From NCBI GenBank assembly GCA_022605405.1, contig JABYQQ010000004.1:2356001-2420000 (forward strand): a stretch of DNA of 64,000 nt. The letters run 5' to 3'. The translations under genes were made by a program, and so were the position numbers. Shown in pieces: positions 1 through 17,457 of the stretch. The notes under the pieces are model-generated. The model searched no databases. It was not told where the DNA came from and was given only the letters and a program-made list of their open reading frames with translations. Origin of the DNA: Earliella scabrosa (lineage: Eukaryota; Basidiomycota; Agaricomycetes; Polyporales; Polyporaceae). The stretch's first letter is position 1; every line of letters begins with the position of its first letter.

Positions 1-3459
<3,459 letters not shown>

Positions 3460-4077
3460 ACTTTCTTGGCTGGTCATAGAAGGGATTGGGATAGACATGT
3501 TAGGACGACGGTATAACCCGCATAATGATACGTTCTACGAAGCACTTCAGGAAGCTCGGTATTGATGATACTTCTTGGGCGGCCGGAAGTGGCGGGATGA
3601 CATCATCGGTGTCAATTATGAAAAGAGGGCGGTGAGCGAGCCGAGCGACGAGCTTTCGGTAGCAATCTTGATCATCACTGCTCTCGCCGCGGTCGTCGTT
3701 GTGGTCTGTGTTGCCGACGCCGTCGACGTCGAGGGATGGAGGAGCGCAACAGCGTCGCTGCAGCCACAGCGCCACCAACACGGATGAATGGTGCATGCAA
3801 GAAACGGGGTGAGCGTGCGTCCAGCGGAGCGTATACGTAGCAGCCGTAGCCGTTTCATCTGGTCTGAAATCTGGCCCCTTGCTATTTCGACAATCTTCTC
3901 TTCCGCTCCAGCAACTCGCCGGTTCGAACTTCGGGCTCTCCCACCCGCCTCCCCTTGTCCCGTACCGTCTGCATTCTGCTGGTCTCTCTCTTGTTCTCCA
4001 CCACCTCGCACCTACCCTCACCTCACGCTCTTTAGCCCGACGACGACTTCGACCCCGTCACCGCCCTCGACTTGCCC
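3460..4077. other. Intergenic, 3' end of ABC gene and promoter/leader of MscS gene
   Basis: No independent gene is seen. The last 150 nt before 4078 are pyrimidine-rich, as is usual for fungal leaders. A possible splice acceptor (ctctttag, ending at 4035) is followed by 14 codons in frame with the channel ORF, so the channel gene may have an extra 5' exon or an intron in its leader. Confidence 0.5.
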
Positions 4078-6676
4078 ATGACTGGCACGCGCAAGGAGCC
4101 AGAGGACATTGACCTGACCATCATCGACCAGAAGGACTCTAGACCCTTCGTCGACCGTGTCGTGCCCGACGTCGTTCACCCCCCAACAGAGCGTGTCGAC
4201 CGCGACCAGATTGTCAAGCCCGACGGCGACAGCTCCGACTCCGACTCTACAGTCACAGACGAGGACGATAACTTCGACTGGGACGCCGAGGACGATGCAA
4301 AGTCCCAACACATCGCCGCCTCCATAAAGGCCAAGCGCGGTCATGCACTCTACCGCACCTTCCTCAAGCTCCCTAAGCTCTTCCGCGTCCTCCTCGTCGG
4401 CGTCATCGGTGCGGGCATCCTCATCACCCCATTACTCGTCGTCCAACTGCGCTTCAACTCCTCTCCAGTGAGGCTCCAAGTCTATGTCTGGTCCCTCTGG
4501 CTTTCCATCTCCTGGGCCGCTGGTGTGGTCACCTACATCGTCGTCGATGGGATTCCTCACTTCATCCTCTTCATCCTCCGTCTCTCGAGCTACAAGGTTG
4601 AGCGGATGCGTGTACCAATAGAGGTGAGTGACACAACGCGCGATCCATATGTTCTTGTCTCACCTATTGTCTAGCTTGTCGCAGCCGTGCGCGGATGGTT
4701 GAAACTGGCGCTGGACATGAGCTGGATGTGGATAGCCCTCTCGGTGGTCCGTGCAACACACAAGCCACCAGGTTCCTATTGGGTCATCATCAATCGAGTG
4801 GCGCAAGTAAGTCTGCAATGTCTACCCCTCCTGTCCCACCTTGCCAACACGCTCTATCGTCTAGGCTCTGTTCTCTGCGGGGCTCCTCCTCCTGGCCGAG
4901 AAGAGTTTCCTGCGATATGTCGCGATCAACTTCCACCGTAAGGCACTTGCCGATCGCATCGCGGAGAACCAGCTCGGTCTGCGTGCCCTGGACCGCTTGT
5001 CGAACGCCCAGCCTTCTGCCAAAAAGTCGCCCTATTCGACCAAGAAGGGGCATCGTGTCAGCTCGAGCGGGGACATGCTGAACGGAGAGAAGAGTTCCGC
5101 TTCGGGATTCTCCACCCCCGACCACCAGAAGAAGAGCCCGCAGCGTGCAAAGAAGCAGAGGAAGAACATCGTTGCCACCGTCATCGTGGACCAGCTCGGT
5201 GGCGCGCTGGAACAGGTGACGCAGGACCAGTTTGGCAGTTTGGCGAGCGCAGGGAAGTTGGCGCGGAAGTTGTTCAGCACGCTCAGCAATGTTCACCCCC
5301 CTCGGAAGTACCTCATCGTGGACGGTACGTTGCGACTTTTGGATGCGGTCAGCCTGACTGCTGACGCTTTGTGCACGCAGACTTCTACCCGTACTTCTCT
5401 ACCACGGCCGACGCGGTATGTCTTTCTGCTATACCTAAGGTGTGTATGAAGTAGCACTGATGTTTGTCCCTATAGCATGCTGCATTCGCGTTGTTTGATA
5501 AAGATGGCAATGGTGACATCTCCAAGAAGGAGATGCGCGAAGCTGTCCGGCGCATTTACCGCGAGCGAAAGGCGTTGACGGCTAGCTTGAAGGTGTGTGT
5601 TGCAACCATCGGTCATTGCAAAGGATATTGAAATCTGCAATCCAGGACGTAGGTTCCGCTGTGGCGAAGCTCGACGCGGTCATGCTTTCCATAGTCGCCT
5701 TGATCCTCCTCTTCATCTGTCTGCTCATCTTCAACCGAAGCAACACGCTTGCTTCGCTTGTCCCGCTTGCAACGTTCATCGTCGGTTTCTCGTTCATCTT
5801 CGGTCACTCTGCGCAAACGTTGTTCGAGTCGGTGAGTGTCATTGCCGTACGCCCTTGAGTACAAATTCTGATCGCCCCTCCTCTAGCTTATCTTCATCTT
5901 CTCGACCCATGTATTTGACGTTGGAGACCTCGTGATGATCGACGACCAGGTAATGTGGAACGCCGGAATTCTCTGCGACCGCGCTGACATCGATACCTTG
6001 TAGCCGCTGTTCGTGCGAGAGTTTGGCCTGTTCTCTACGACATTCCGCCGGGTGGACGGCATGGAGATCATTGCGCCCAACGCTCTGTTGGCCTCCGCGA
6101 AGCTCATTCATAATCTCCGCCGCAGTAACTCCATGTACGTCATCTCTCACCCTCCCAGTAGTAGTCGTGCTGATCGGTGCGTTGGATAGGTGGGAGACGA
6201 CCAATCTCATGGTGGCATACGACACGCCTCTCGAGGTTATCGAGCAGCTCCGTATTCGCTTGCAAGCCTATGTGGCCGCGAACAGCCGCGAGTGGTCCAA
6301 CGTCGCGGTCAACATCGACAAGATGGAGTTCCAGAACGCGCTGCACCTCATCGTCGCGATGGAGCACCGTCCGAACTGGCAGGACTGGGGAGGCCGCTGG
6401 GGGCGTCGCACCGCGTTCATGCGCAACCTCAAGGCCGTGCTCGAGGAGCTCGACGTGCGCTACACCCAACCCGTGCAGCCCGTCATCCTCCCGCGCGGAC
6501 TGGGCATGGGCCCGGGCGGCTCGCCATATCTCGACGTGCCGGCATCACCGCGATCGCCGAGGATGGCTCCGACGAGCGAGTCGAGGGAGACGCTGGGGAA
6601 TGCGGGGTACATGGATGTGGACCCGCTCGCGCGGTCGCCGTCGCGCAGCCTTCGTCCTGGAGGGGACCGCTTTTGA
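4078..6676 (+). CDS. Mechanosensitive ion channel, MscS family with EF-hand (Msy1/Msy2-like)
   Basis: This is a fungal MscS-type channel like S. pombe Msy1/Msy2, ER proteins that release ions under hypo-osmotic stress and shape the Ca2+ response. The N-terminus is acidic and soluble ([15 protein letters not shown]). Hydrophobic segments follow around 4385-4600, 4690-4800 and 4865-4905. After a basic linker there is an EF-hand loop, [14 protein letters not shown] (about 5490-5540), with all Ca2+-ligand positions filled. The MscS core follows: two helices (about 5660-5840) and the beta domain with [11 protein letters not shown] and the segment [12 protein letters not shown]. The C-terminal tail is Ser/Pro-rich. 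The coding region has about seven introns. ATG 4078 is the first in-frame ATG; the 14 open codons upstream of it leave room for a longer N-terminus. The stop is TGA 6674-6676. The family call is secure; the organelle is inferred from homologues. Confidence 0.92.
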
Positions 6677-7060
6677 GTTTTGAGCGAACCGCGCTGAGTC
6701 CTTGGTGGCAGGACTGTTGTTGATTGTTGATTGTGTGGTATAGAAGCTGTTGCGGGCGGTTTCGTGCCGTGGTTCCTTGATTTCGTCTTTGCTGCATCTT
6801 GCTGTTCATCTTGCATCTGTCGCCCCCGCTCTTCATGACCCCCAATCTATCTTCCCCGCACCCTCATCGTCATTCCGTCATCCCCATCGCCCTCATCATC
6901 CCCAACCTATCATCGTACATACATACATATCGCGCATTGGTCCTTGCTGTGGCACGCCGCGTCGCACGTGGCGTTGCAAAATGGGGCCGGGTCCCTGGTG
7001 GCTCGTGTCTCCCATCTCCTCGCTCATGATTGAGTACTCTACACGTCCCCGAGACATCAC

Positions 7061-7080
7061 TATTGCTATTGCTATTGCTA
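7061..7080. repeat. Hexanucleotide microsatellite (TATTGC)3
   Basis: Three tandem copies of TATTGC lie in the intergenic stretch downstream of the channel gene. No function is suggested. Confidence 0.8.
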
Positions 7081-8494
7081 CTACCTTTGCATACATACGA
7101 ATAGAGCAGGACGGACAGTTCAGTTTGATCACGCGAGTATCATCAATTCCATCTCATCGAAGTTAACCTTCACCTGGTTCTGCACGCTGGAAAGGCTGTG
7201 TATCGATGCCCGAGTAATGAAAGTTCGTTAAAAACCGGATCCGGGGGGACTAGTACTGCCAATGAAGCTTAGAAGCTTGAAGCCTAAGAATGTGGGCGGC
7301 ATGAGTGACAGGCGCCGGCGTCAGCACCTTGAACCTCACCGCCGTTTACTAACCGAGGAAGTGTACCCCAACTTCAGATCCCCCGCCAGCCTTGCACCAA
7401 AGATTAGGACTGTAGTTGGAGGATGAGCCAGCCATCGGTCCGGAGAGCATGAATGACCTACCCGCAAAGCTTGTCAGGCTAAGACCCGGAACTTCAAGTT
7501 GTGGAGCGATTGTGGTGGCGAGCCATTCTCGAGTCGAAGTCTCTCTCGCTTACTATGTTATCAACACTGCCAGTGACCTCAAAGATCTAGCTCATCACCT
7601 ACAGAGTAAGTACAGCCCAGTACATACACAGCTTCAGGTGAGTGTGCTCGTGCCCATAGATCAAGAAAGAGAACGCATCTGCTCGGGTCCCATGGCTATA
7701 TATGCGCTCGGTGCCTCCACGCCGCTATCAAATCCAGTGCCACGGCAGGTCGGCAGCTCTCGGTCGCAGACTCGGCATTCCATACTGCTCCATGAGCGAG
7801 CGCGGTGACACGCTTGTCTGACAGGGGCCGCGAGATATCGACACGCTTGGGACTTGTAGCCGGGACGTGCATGAGCGGCATCCCACATTCCAGAGGCAAA
7901 CCGTACGTGCCGGAGTGCCGAAATTCGAATCCGATTTCATCATTGACATGGGTGTGCGTTCACTGGAGAACATGTCCTTACTGAGCCTGACGTCGCATTG
8001 GCAGTGACAACGAGGCTGGGGCACTTCTTGCAGAGCCGCCCTGTCCCTTGAATACCGACACAAGCTGTTTCAAGTTCGCTATCACGCACAGGTGAGCACC
8101 AGAAGCGTCGGACATTTTCTTGGAAGTTACATATCTGTAGGTCCCAGTGGGTATCGAGCGGTGATCTGGCGGTCGGCGTCAGCTAGCCCTCGCGCCTCGC
8201 TCGACTGTTCGATGTCTGGGGCATGGACGCTCCGTACCAGAATCTCCCACCGTCAAAACATCACCAGATATCGAAGTCGTCCGGCGCCCACCTGAGCGTG
8301 ATAGGCCACTAGGCTTCTCACTGAATTTCGCATAGATGATACTATGTGGTAGTGAGCGGGTTGCTTCTCCTCGCCGCCCGAGAAACCTACCCTGTCGCTC
8401 GATTGCAGGTACAAGCTGATGAACCCATCGGTGGAGCCTCGACTGGCTTTGCATCTTGATCTTAGCATTCGATCAGCCGCGCTCCCGTCAGGCA

Positions 8495-8500
8495 TATATA
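8495..8500 (+). promoter_or_regulatory. TATA-like box upstream of the DUF6534 gene
   Basis: TATATA (within ggcatatatacagg) ends 50 nt before ATG 8551, a plausible distance for a fungal core promoter with a short leader. It is assigned by position only. Confidence 0.35.
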
Positions 8501-8550
8501 CAGGTGAGCCCTGTCTTGTATTCTGTAATCAGCATCATCTCTTGCTGACG

Positions 8551-10884
8551 ATGCCTTTCGACACTCTCACTAACAGCTCCGATGTCTCGCTCGAATACCT
8601 GCCATCCGTTATCCTGATCCCGGCGCTTGACAATACCTTCGGAGCTTACCTCCTTGGAACCACTGTGGGACTTGCGTAAGTGCTCTGATGCGGTGTGGGA
8701 AGTCGTGCAATTGAGGATAAGACGTCACTGCTCGCAGATTATTCGGTTTTCTACTGCACCAGGTGGTCGACTACTTTCGCTCGTGTTCTCAAGATGCCCT
8801 ACTACTGAAGTGCCTAGTAAGTATATCAAATAATCACCCTCCAACCAATGTGCTCACATATGCTCAGGTGGTGATTGTCCTGTCGGTGACGGCTGTTCTT
8901 ACTATGTTCTTGCTATTGGATGTTAATCACCGGAGTAGCTTGCTAGAGACCTTCACCGCCGTCTTAAATATCCACGCGTGGTGCGTTGCTGTTTCAGATG
9001 GCAAGAAGGTACTCAATCACTGAGCGGCTTGAAGCTATTACTACCTCGTGGCTAGCTACTTCATGCCGCAACACCTACTTGGAGCCGTATGGTATGTACG
9101 AAACGAAAATTGTGTCCGTCGGAATGTACCACTTATTCTTGCATAGGTCTCTTGATGTACGTCGTTCTGTCGATGATGAGACCGAGAGCTTAACCATCAA
9201 TTACTGAACCGACTCCCCCCCGTATATCCTAGCTCTCGACCTTCATTTTCGTGAGTTCAGTGACAGAGCGTCACGACAGGAGCGCTGACTCGCTTGTACT
9301 AACATTCAACAGGGCGCCACTGTCTTCGCTTGTCAATGGTGAGTATAGCAAGCACTACTACTTAGTAGGACAAGGGCGAAGATTTGGAGGTGCACGGGAT
9401 GACATTGACTTCTCTCAGTTTCTACATGCGTCGAGTGTTCCTACGTGAGTAAAGTTCAGAATGCTTGATAAGTACGTTCGGGGTGCTGAGAAGGGAATAC
9501 ATCATCAGTTGGACGGCGGTATCGGCCGATTGCGTCAATAGCGGTATGTTAACCATCCGATCTTTACGGCGTGGTTACTACGTGCTTACAACATTGTGGA
9601 ACAATTCACTGCTTGCAGGGTCTCTTTGCCACGGCCGCACTTGGTGAATGCAGTTCCTGTATAAGCAGGGTATGCCATGTCTGACAAGCGTCGACGAATC
9701 TCCGCAGGATTCAATTGTGGTACGGCTTTTCATAACTACTAGGAGCCGTTCGCTGAATACGTTCGCGACAGCTGCAACAGTGAAATCGTACGTCACATAT
9801 CATGTATACCGTAATGGTCTCCATGACGGACCTTGGCTGGCACGTAGGTGGATCCTGAGAGAGTTCACATATCTTGGCCAAGTCACGGTGAGCATCATAA
9901 CACCCGAACCTGCGATGATAAATACTCATTAGGGTTCACAGTGGCTCATTTCAGTCGGATCTGTGTGCATCGTTGTTGCGGATACTCTTCTTACATCAAC
10001 GCTCATTTTTGTGCTGCATCGGAGTCGCACTGGCTTCAACCGGTAGGAATGACTGGCTGGCTACTGTACCCTGATTGAGGCTGACTACGCGTGATATAGC
10101 ACGGACTCCATGATCCAAATCATCATTGTGTACACCATCAACACAGGCAAGTACATCAGTTTCTCTCGTTTCTCTCAGCCCATCACTTATTCCAATCTAT
10201 TAGGGCTGGTCAATAAGTAACTCGTGCCGCAATTCGATCTCAGTCATCAAGCTTAGTTGCATCATACAGCGCGTCCACCCTACTTCTCTTTGTGTTCGTG
10301 AGTATAGGCATTTTATACCTCTATTCAACGACCCTCATGCATTCTTGCGTAGGCCATCGTCTACCCGAAGAACTTGATTTTTGCTTCTGTGGGCATTGTA
10401 TCAACCCGGAGTACGTAAGCTCTTGTTTGGCATGAATGACCCGGAGATGCTAAGATCGACCTACAGTCTATGCCAACAGCTTCATCACTACGTCCGTACT
10501 TCAACCTTACTACATCTTCTACAAGAGTAGCTCTGACCCATCATATAGGCTGAACTCCCGCAAGTGGCTTTCAGAACGCGGAATGTGCACATTCGGGATC
10601 GTGACAGAGTTTCCAACGTTGAACTTCGCCCCCGATACTACCGGCGCGAGACAAGGCTTCACTTTGTCCGATTCAGTGACGAGCCCTCAGAAACCGAATA
10701 AGGTCAAGCTTCAAAGCTTCCAGCTTCAGCCTTGGAAAACTCCTTCGGTGAGTGTCATTCCTGACTGGAAGTACGTGCTAGTGGCGGCTGAAACTAGAAT
10801 GGGTTGATACAGGACACTTCGCGCGGACCCGGAGAGACTGAGATCAACTTTCGCAAGATAGATAGCACCCTGTCCACTGTGTAG
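8551..10884 (+). CDS. DUF6534 multi-pass membrane protein
   Basis: The exons spell a protein of the DUF6534 family, hydrophobic seven-helix-type proteins of unknown function greatly expanded in Agaricomycetes. Diagnostic pieces appear in order: LDNTFGAYLLGTTVGLALFG, HQVVDYFRSCSQDALLLKCL, IHACYYYLVASYF, ATVFACQCFYMRRVF, GLFATAALGFN, VADTLLTSTLIFVLHRSRTG, FNRTDSMIQIIIVYTINTGL and VSTRIYANSFITTLNSRKWL, then a polar tail. The family landmarks LHRSRTGF, DSMI and YTINTGL are all present. Around ten or more short introns interrupt the gene. One, 10147-10203, must use a GC donor (acag|gcaagt), and the next is only 35 nt by frame (10217-10251). The frame can be followed to TAG 10882-10884, so the gene looks intact. 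Exon joins between about 8870 and 8960 and between 9620 and 9850 are uncertain. The function is unknown. Confidence 0.8.
10147..10203 (+). other. GC-AG intron in the DUF6534 gene
   Basis: The exon ends ..ACACAG and the intron starts GCAAGT and ends ATTAG. Only this join keeps the family motif INTGLVN in frame. The alternative GT donor a few bases downstream (gtacat) leads to a stop. Confidence 0.75.
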
Positions 10885-11308
10885 GAAGTATCGACACATT
10901 CACGGTCAAATCAAATGCGACTTGTTGTATGATTATGTACTGATTGAGCCTGAGAGCCAGGCGCAGGTAGTGATCAAGCGTAGTGCCATGGCATCCTGAG
11001 TGGCAGTGGGTACTCGTACTCGGCGAGGCTAAGTTGACGGTCGGGTTGTGCAAAGTTCTGACGGGTGACGGGTGCAACGAAGATGCCATATCGGGAGCTG
11101 AGTCAGCGGCAGGGAAAGGTCCCACCGCCACAGCGGTTCACGTCAGGACGAGTGGCAGCGGTCAGTTGAGACAGATGCTTCCACGTCCCGTGGGCGTTTC
11201 TCCCTGAGCTTTATATTTCCAGCTCTCTCCCCCCTCCCATGTCTTTCTTCCTGTGCTCAACCATCTCGGCTCTCTCTCTACTCTGGTCTCACTCTCCCTG
11301 ACGTCACC
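10885..11308. other. Intergenic, promoter of the Yea4-like gene
   Basis: About 420 nt with no gene seen. The last 100 nt are CT-rich, and a perfect CRE-like palindrome lies at the start codon. Confidence 0.5.
11299..11306. promoter_or_regulatory. CRE-like palindrome TGACGTCA next to the start codon
   Basis: An exact TGACGTCA sits 2 nt upstream of ATG 11309. This is the classical bZIP (CREB/ATF/Atf1) site. Its position in the leader makes function uncertain. Confidence 0.3.
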
Positions 11309-12882
11309 ATGGCACGCTCGTCCAGAGGGGGCGAACTCAAGGCGCGCCATGTCGCGAAGACACATCTGGAAGTACCTCAGACCAACGGCGATGTGAAGAC
11401 ATCTGGGAAGAGACCCGTAGGAAAGGAAGATAGGAACACTGAGGTTTCGAAGGCGGTCGCACTCTCCCTGGTGGATTACGGTCTCATATTGAGTCTTGTA
11501 TTTGGAGGCTGCTGCTCGTCAGTACGATCGTCGTCTGTTGTCACACGAGCAACCCGGGTTGAGCGTTGCGCTACGTAGGAACGTGTGGTCGTATGAACAG
11601 CTCTTGAAGATGGATGCGCATATCGGTGAGTACCATCGTGATGCCGTTTCGCTGGAATAGGTCACTCACCTCCACTAGGAACCACTCTCACATTCTCCCA
11701 GATGCTCTTCATCACTGCTCAATCACTTCCCTCCTTCCTCGTGTTTCCACAGGGCGGCGGATTTCCGCACCTAAAACCGCGACACGTCCCACTGAGTAAT
11801 TGGGCATTGCAAGTGCTTGTCCTGACTTCCGGATCCTTGATGAACAACTGGGTGTTCGCGTTCTCTGTGCCATTGACAATACAGATTGTATTCCGTTCTG
11901 CAGGTGTGTGAGGTCGTAACACTCATCCCCGTATCGTACATGTGTCACTAAGACGCGTCGCGCAAGGTCTGGCTGTATCAATGCTCTTGGGATATCTTGT
12001 AATGAAGAAGCGCTACTCATTAGCACAAGTTGTGAGTACCCAATTGTCCGTTTCAAGACATCGCTCACCTCACTATGCCTCGTCAAGACTGCTGTGGCAT
12101 TCGTGTCTGCAGGAGTCGTATTGGCAACATTGTCCCGGCCTTCTTCAACGAAGGTTTCTGATGACGTCGACATCGGACGGTACACGATTGGTGTCGCCAT
12201 GCTCACGTTCTCCCTGTTGCTCACCGGGATCCTTGGCGTGCTACAAGAGCGCACATACACCAAATACGGACCACATTGGAAAGAGGGTGTGTTCTACACG
12301 GTGCGACGAGGGCTTGTAATGGCAAATCCCGCCTTATTGACCTCCTCATTCAGCATTGCCTGTCTCTACCCATCTTCTTGTTCTTCGTCTCTGATTTGAA
12401 ACGAGGATTCCGCGGCCTCTCAAGCCCCGCGTCGTTGGCGCCGTTCTCGGTAGAGGCACTAGGCAGCCTGGCACCCTACGTCCCGTACGCGGTCCTCGTC
12501 GCAAACATGTTCACGCAGCTTGCGTGCGTTTCGGGAGTGAACCAGCTGACCTCGGTGCGTCTAGCTAGCCTCTCATCCCCATTTTCACACCGCACTGACA
12601 TTCCGACTCCAGCACGTATCTTCGGTGTCGACAAACCTCGTGTTGACGACCCGCAAAGCGATCAGTCTCTGCTTCAGCGTGTGGTGGTTCGGGAATGGAT
12701 GGAACGCCCAGCTTGGCCTCGGTGCCAGCATGGTCTTCCTTGGCTCGCTCTTCTACACCGCGGTCACCTCTCGCGGAGGTAAGGCTCGGCCGACACCACC
12801 ACAACCACCACCACCCACGAAGAGCCCAGGCACGGCAGCAAAGGCACCGAAGCTGGGAACGGACCCAAAGAAGACGATGTGA
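11309..12882 (+). CDS. UDP-N-acetylglucosamine transporter, UAA family (Yea4/SLC35B4-like)
   Basis: This is a ten-helix nucleotide-sugar transporter of the UAA/DMT superfamily. The nearest named relatives are yeast Yea4 and human SLC35B4, which move UDP-GlcNAc (or UDP-Xyl) into the ER/Golgi lumen for chitin and glycan synthesis. The hydrophilic N-terminus is followed by LVFGGCCSNVWSYE, the family's first-helix signature. FRSAGLAVSMLLGYLVMKKR, LQERTYTKYG, and NLVLTTRKAISL with WWFGN near the end are also characteristic. The tail is Pro/Lys-rich (PPPPTKSPG). There are seven or so introns; the first uses the weaker donor gtcagt (11518-11523), needed to join GGCC to SNVW. The ATG has a good context (CACCATGG), and the stop is TGA 12880-12882. 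The substrate is inferred from family only. Confidence 0.88.
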
Positions 12883-14174
12883 AAGAGAGTGGATCGGAGG
12901 AGTCTGGATGGCGGCGCTTTCCTGCCTGGAACCGGTAACTTATTGCGATCGGTCACGTCAATTGTTTTTAGTAGATGTGTTCTCTCAGTATCCCGGGAGC
13001 TGTCATTGCGCCCCTTCAGCTCAGGTCAACGATCCGGTGCATGGTAGTACTAGTGTGCGATGCCACCGGTGGGACCTCCACAGGCACTCTAGATCTATTT
13101 GGGGAACGACCTGGGACCGGACAACGAGCCTCGATCGCCCGGAGGGGATAACGCGAACCGCTCAAAACGTGCGACCAACCATTCGGTACATTTGAATAGA
13201 CAGATGGTGGTGTATGTAGGTATATTGGGCGCTATAAGCGGGGTATGGACGACATCGGGACTTCGATTTACTTTTCGCTATCAAACAATGCCGTGAACAT
13301 GTGCAGCAGACGCCGTATGGGGGAGAGAGGAGGGAGGGGAGAGGGAGTGTGTATACATTTGATCAGAGCCCAGGGGGGAGGTAAAGGGATATCCAGGAAG
13401 CCGAGCCAACCAACGAGTCCTCGACGTCCCGACCTCCAACGCGCCGCACCTACAACGATCGATAATGCCCCTCCGGATACGCCCAGAGTACATATATGAG
13501 GAAAGCACAACTAGAGAAGAACAGGATGGACGGGGCAATAGAAGGGCGATACGGTAATGGGGGAAAGGGAAAGCGGACGCGCGAGTAGTACGCGAAGCCA
13601 AACCACATAAACGGGATGGTATTGGACGCTACCGCGACGTGCTATATAGGCACAACCCGAGAGGAGAGGGAAAAAGTCAAGTGAACACAGGACAAAAGCG
13701 CGCGACGGGGGCGATTAACCGGGGTACGATATAAGGAGAGAAAGTAGGGGAGGGCTGCCTTCCGAATAGAGGAAGTAGGGTGTACAAGTATCGAGAGGGT
13801 GCGTGAGAGCGAGCGTGAAGGGGCATAACGCGGTAGGGTCATAGGGATCAGGATCCGGGGGCATGATATGCGTGCGGTGTGGCGCGGCAGGCGGGACCAG
13901 GACCAGAAGGACAAGGCTCGTATACAGTTAGGATAGGTTAACGGACACTGGATAGGTGTAGGAAGGGAAGTGGGATGATGCCGAGTACGGGGTCGGGATG
14001 GTCGATGTCGATAAATGAAGCGCAAGCTACACCAGAAACCAGAGAGAACCAAACAAGACAAGGTACAGGTGAAATGGGTGTCCGCCGCAGACGGACCAGC
14101 ATGAGCGTTGGGCAACTCTGACTCGTGCGGGACCTTTCCACGCAGAGCGTGGGTCCGTCGAGGGTATGTGAGCC
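12883..14174. other. Intergenic between convergent genes, 1.3 kb
   Basis: Both neighbouring genes end here, so this holds 3' UTRs. The + strand is purine-rich around 13310-13400 and 13650-13850. Long minus-strand ORFs are low-complexity (Ser/Pro/Arg) and match no family. No RNA gene was recognised. Confidence 0.45.
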
Positions 14175-16096
<1,922 letters not shown>

Positions 16097-16513
16097 GTTT
16101 GTCGTGAAGCGATAAGAGACCGAGCGGAAGCGTGGACGGAAGAGAAGGAGGGCGAATTAAACGAAGGATAGGAAGGGGGCGCGGCGGGAGAGGGCGGATG
16201 GGCAGCCCAGACGGCGGGAGAAGGGCAAGAGGTAGCAGGCAGAGACAGAGACAGAGACAGGCAGAGGAGAGCGGGCCTCTCGCCGTCCCTCTCCCAATCA
16301 CTCCCGGCGCCTCCACTAGCGCGACATCTCCACTGTTACAGGCATCCGTGCCTATTACATAATTGACTACCTCCGCCCACTGCCTATCCGGGGACTTGCA
16401 TTATCAATCGCAATTGGCTCGAATTTCTCGCGCGCCGCCTTGTCCTCGCCTTCCAAGTCCTCCTCCAAGCTTTCCCTGTCCCGTCCTCCGCGTTGTGCAC
16501 TCCTCGCATCCCC
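16097..16513. promoter_or_regulatory. Divergent promoter, kinase / GUK1
   Basis: The interval between two divergent start codons is 417 nt. Purine-rich DNA lies on the kinase side and pyrimidine-rich DNA immediately before the GUK1 ATG. No specific factor site was recognised. Confidence 0.5.
16241..16260. repeat. Short AGAGAC tandem repeat
   Basis: About three copies of AGAGAC lie in the shared promoter interval. It may be a simple slippage tract. Confidence 0.75.
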
Positions 16514-17256
16514 ATGCCGCCCGCCGCGGACTTCCTCCGCCCCCTCGTCATCTCTGGTCCGTCCGGAGTGGGCAAGAGCACGCTCCTCAAACGGCTATTC
16601 GCTGACCATCCCGACAAGTTCGGGTTCAGCGTCTCCCGTGAGCTGCTATTTCGCCCCTCGTCCCACAGCCGTTGACAGCATGCCCCGTGTCTCGTCGACC
16701 CTGACAGACACGACGCGTCCGCCGCGTCCCGGCGAGGTCCATGGCAAAGACTACCACTTCATCACCCAGGACAAGTTCAAGGAGCTCATCTCCCAGGGCG
16801 CCTTCATTGAGCACGCCCAGTTCTCCGGCAACTTCTACGGCACCAGCTTCATGGCTGTCCGCGACATACAGAGCACAGGCAGGAGGTGTCTCTTGGACAT
16901 TGAGGCGCAGGTACGTGATCCTCACAGCAGCCTGTTTCCCCTCTTCTCTTCCGTCCAAACACCCGTTCCAGGGCGTCCGCCAGGTGAAGGCGACGGATCT
17001 GAATCCTGTCTACCTTTTCATCTCTCCGCCGTCCTTGGCCGAACTGCGCCAGCGTCTTCAGGGACGTGGCACGGAATCCGAGGCCGCTGTGGCGAAGCGC
17101 CTCGCCACGGCATACAAGGAGATTGAGTATGCCAAAGAGGGAGCGCATGATATCGTTATAGTGAACGACGACCTCGATCGGGCATACGAAAAGTTTGCGC
17201 GTGTAGCACTCGGAGAACCGATCGCCAGTGATGTGTTGCCGCCATTAGATGACTAG
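16514..17256 (+). CDS. GUK1: Guanylate kinase
   Basis: This enzyme phosphorylates GMP/dGMP to GDP/dGDP with ATP in the cytosol and is needed for GTP pools and GDP-mannose supply. The P-loop is GPSGVGKST, near residue 16. The GMP-binding part reads [21 protein letters not shown]; its SH codons are joined across an intron (about 16638-16709). [17 protein letters not shown] is recognisable as [32 protein letters not shown] and the lid region follow a second intron (about 16911-16971). The C-terminus [11 protein letters not shown] is typical. ATG 16514 places the P-loop at the usual distance; no upstream ATG is in frame. The stop is TAG 17254-17256. Length (about 200 aa) fits the family. Confidence 0.95.
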
Positions 17257-17457
17257 TGTGGTAATGTGCATGAAGTCCGTTAGAATACAAGTGTCTTTAC
17301 ATAGATCTGGACAACGTCACATCACTGAGGGTCCGCGTGAAGCAGTTGCAAAACCCACCGCGATTACGACACCCTCCGCGGTGCCTTCTCTTCTGGTCGG
17401 TCGGACCAGCCTAGCCGCCGTATTATACACCCGGTACGCTCTAGGGTACGAGCATCG

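Larger units (their letters stand above)
6677..8550. other. Intergenic, about 1.9 kb
   Basis: I see no supported gene. Short open frames at about 7400-8330 have no recognisable family and no convincing splice pattern. A small hexamer repeat lies at 7061-7080, and a TATA-like string sits just upstream of the DUF6534 start. Confidence 0.4.

Noticed and set aside
7416..7808. 130-codon + strand ORF before the DUF6534 gene
   Set aside because: No family match, no splice continuation, and promoter-like context.
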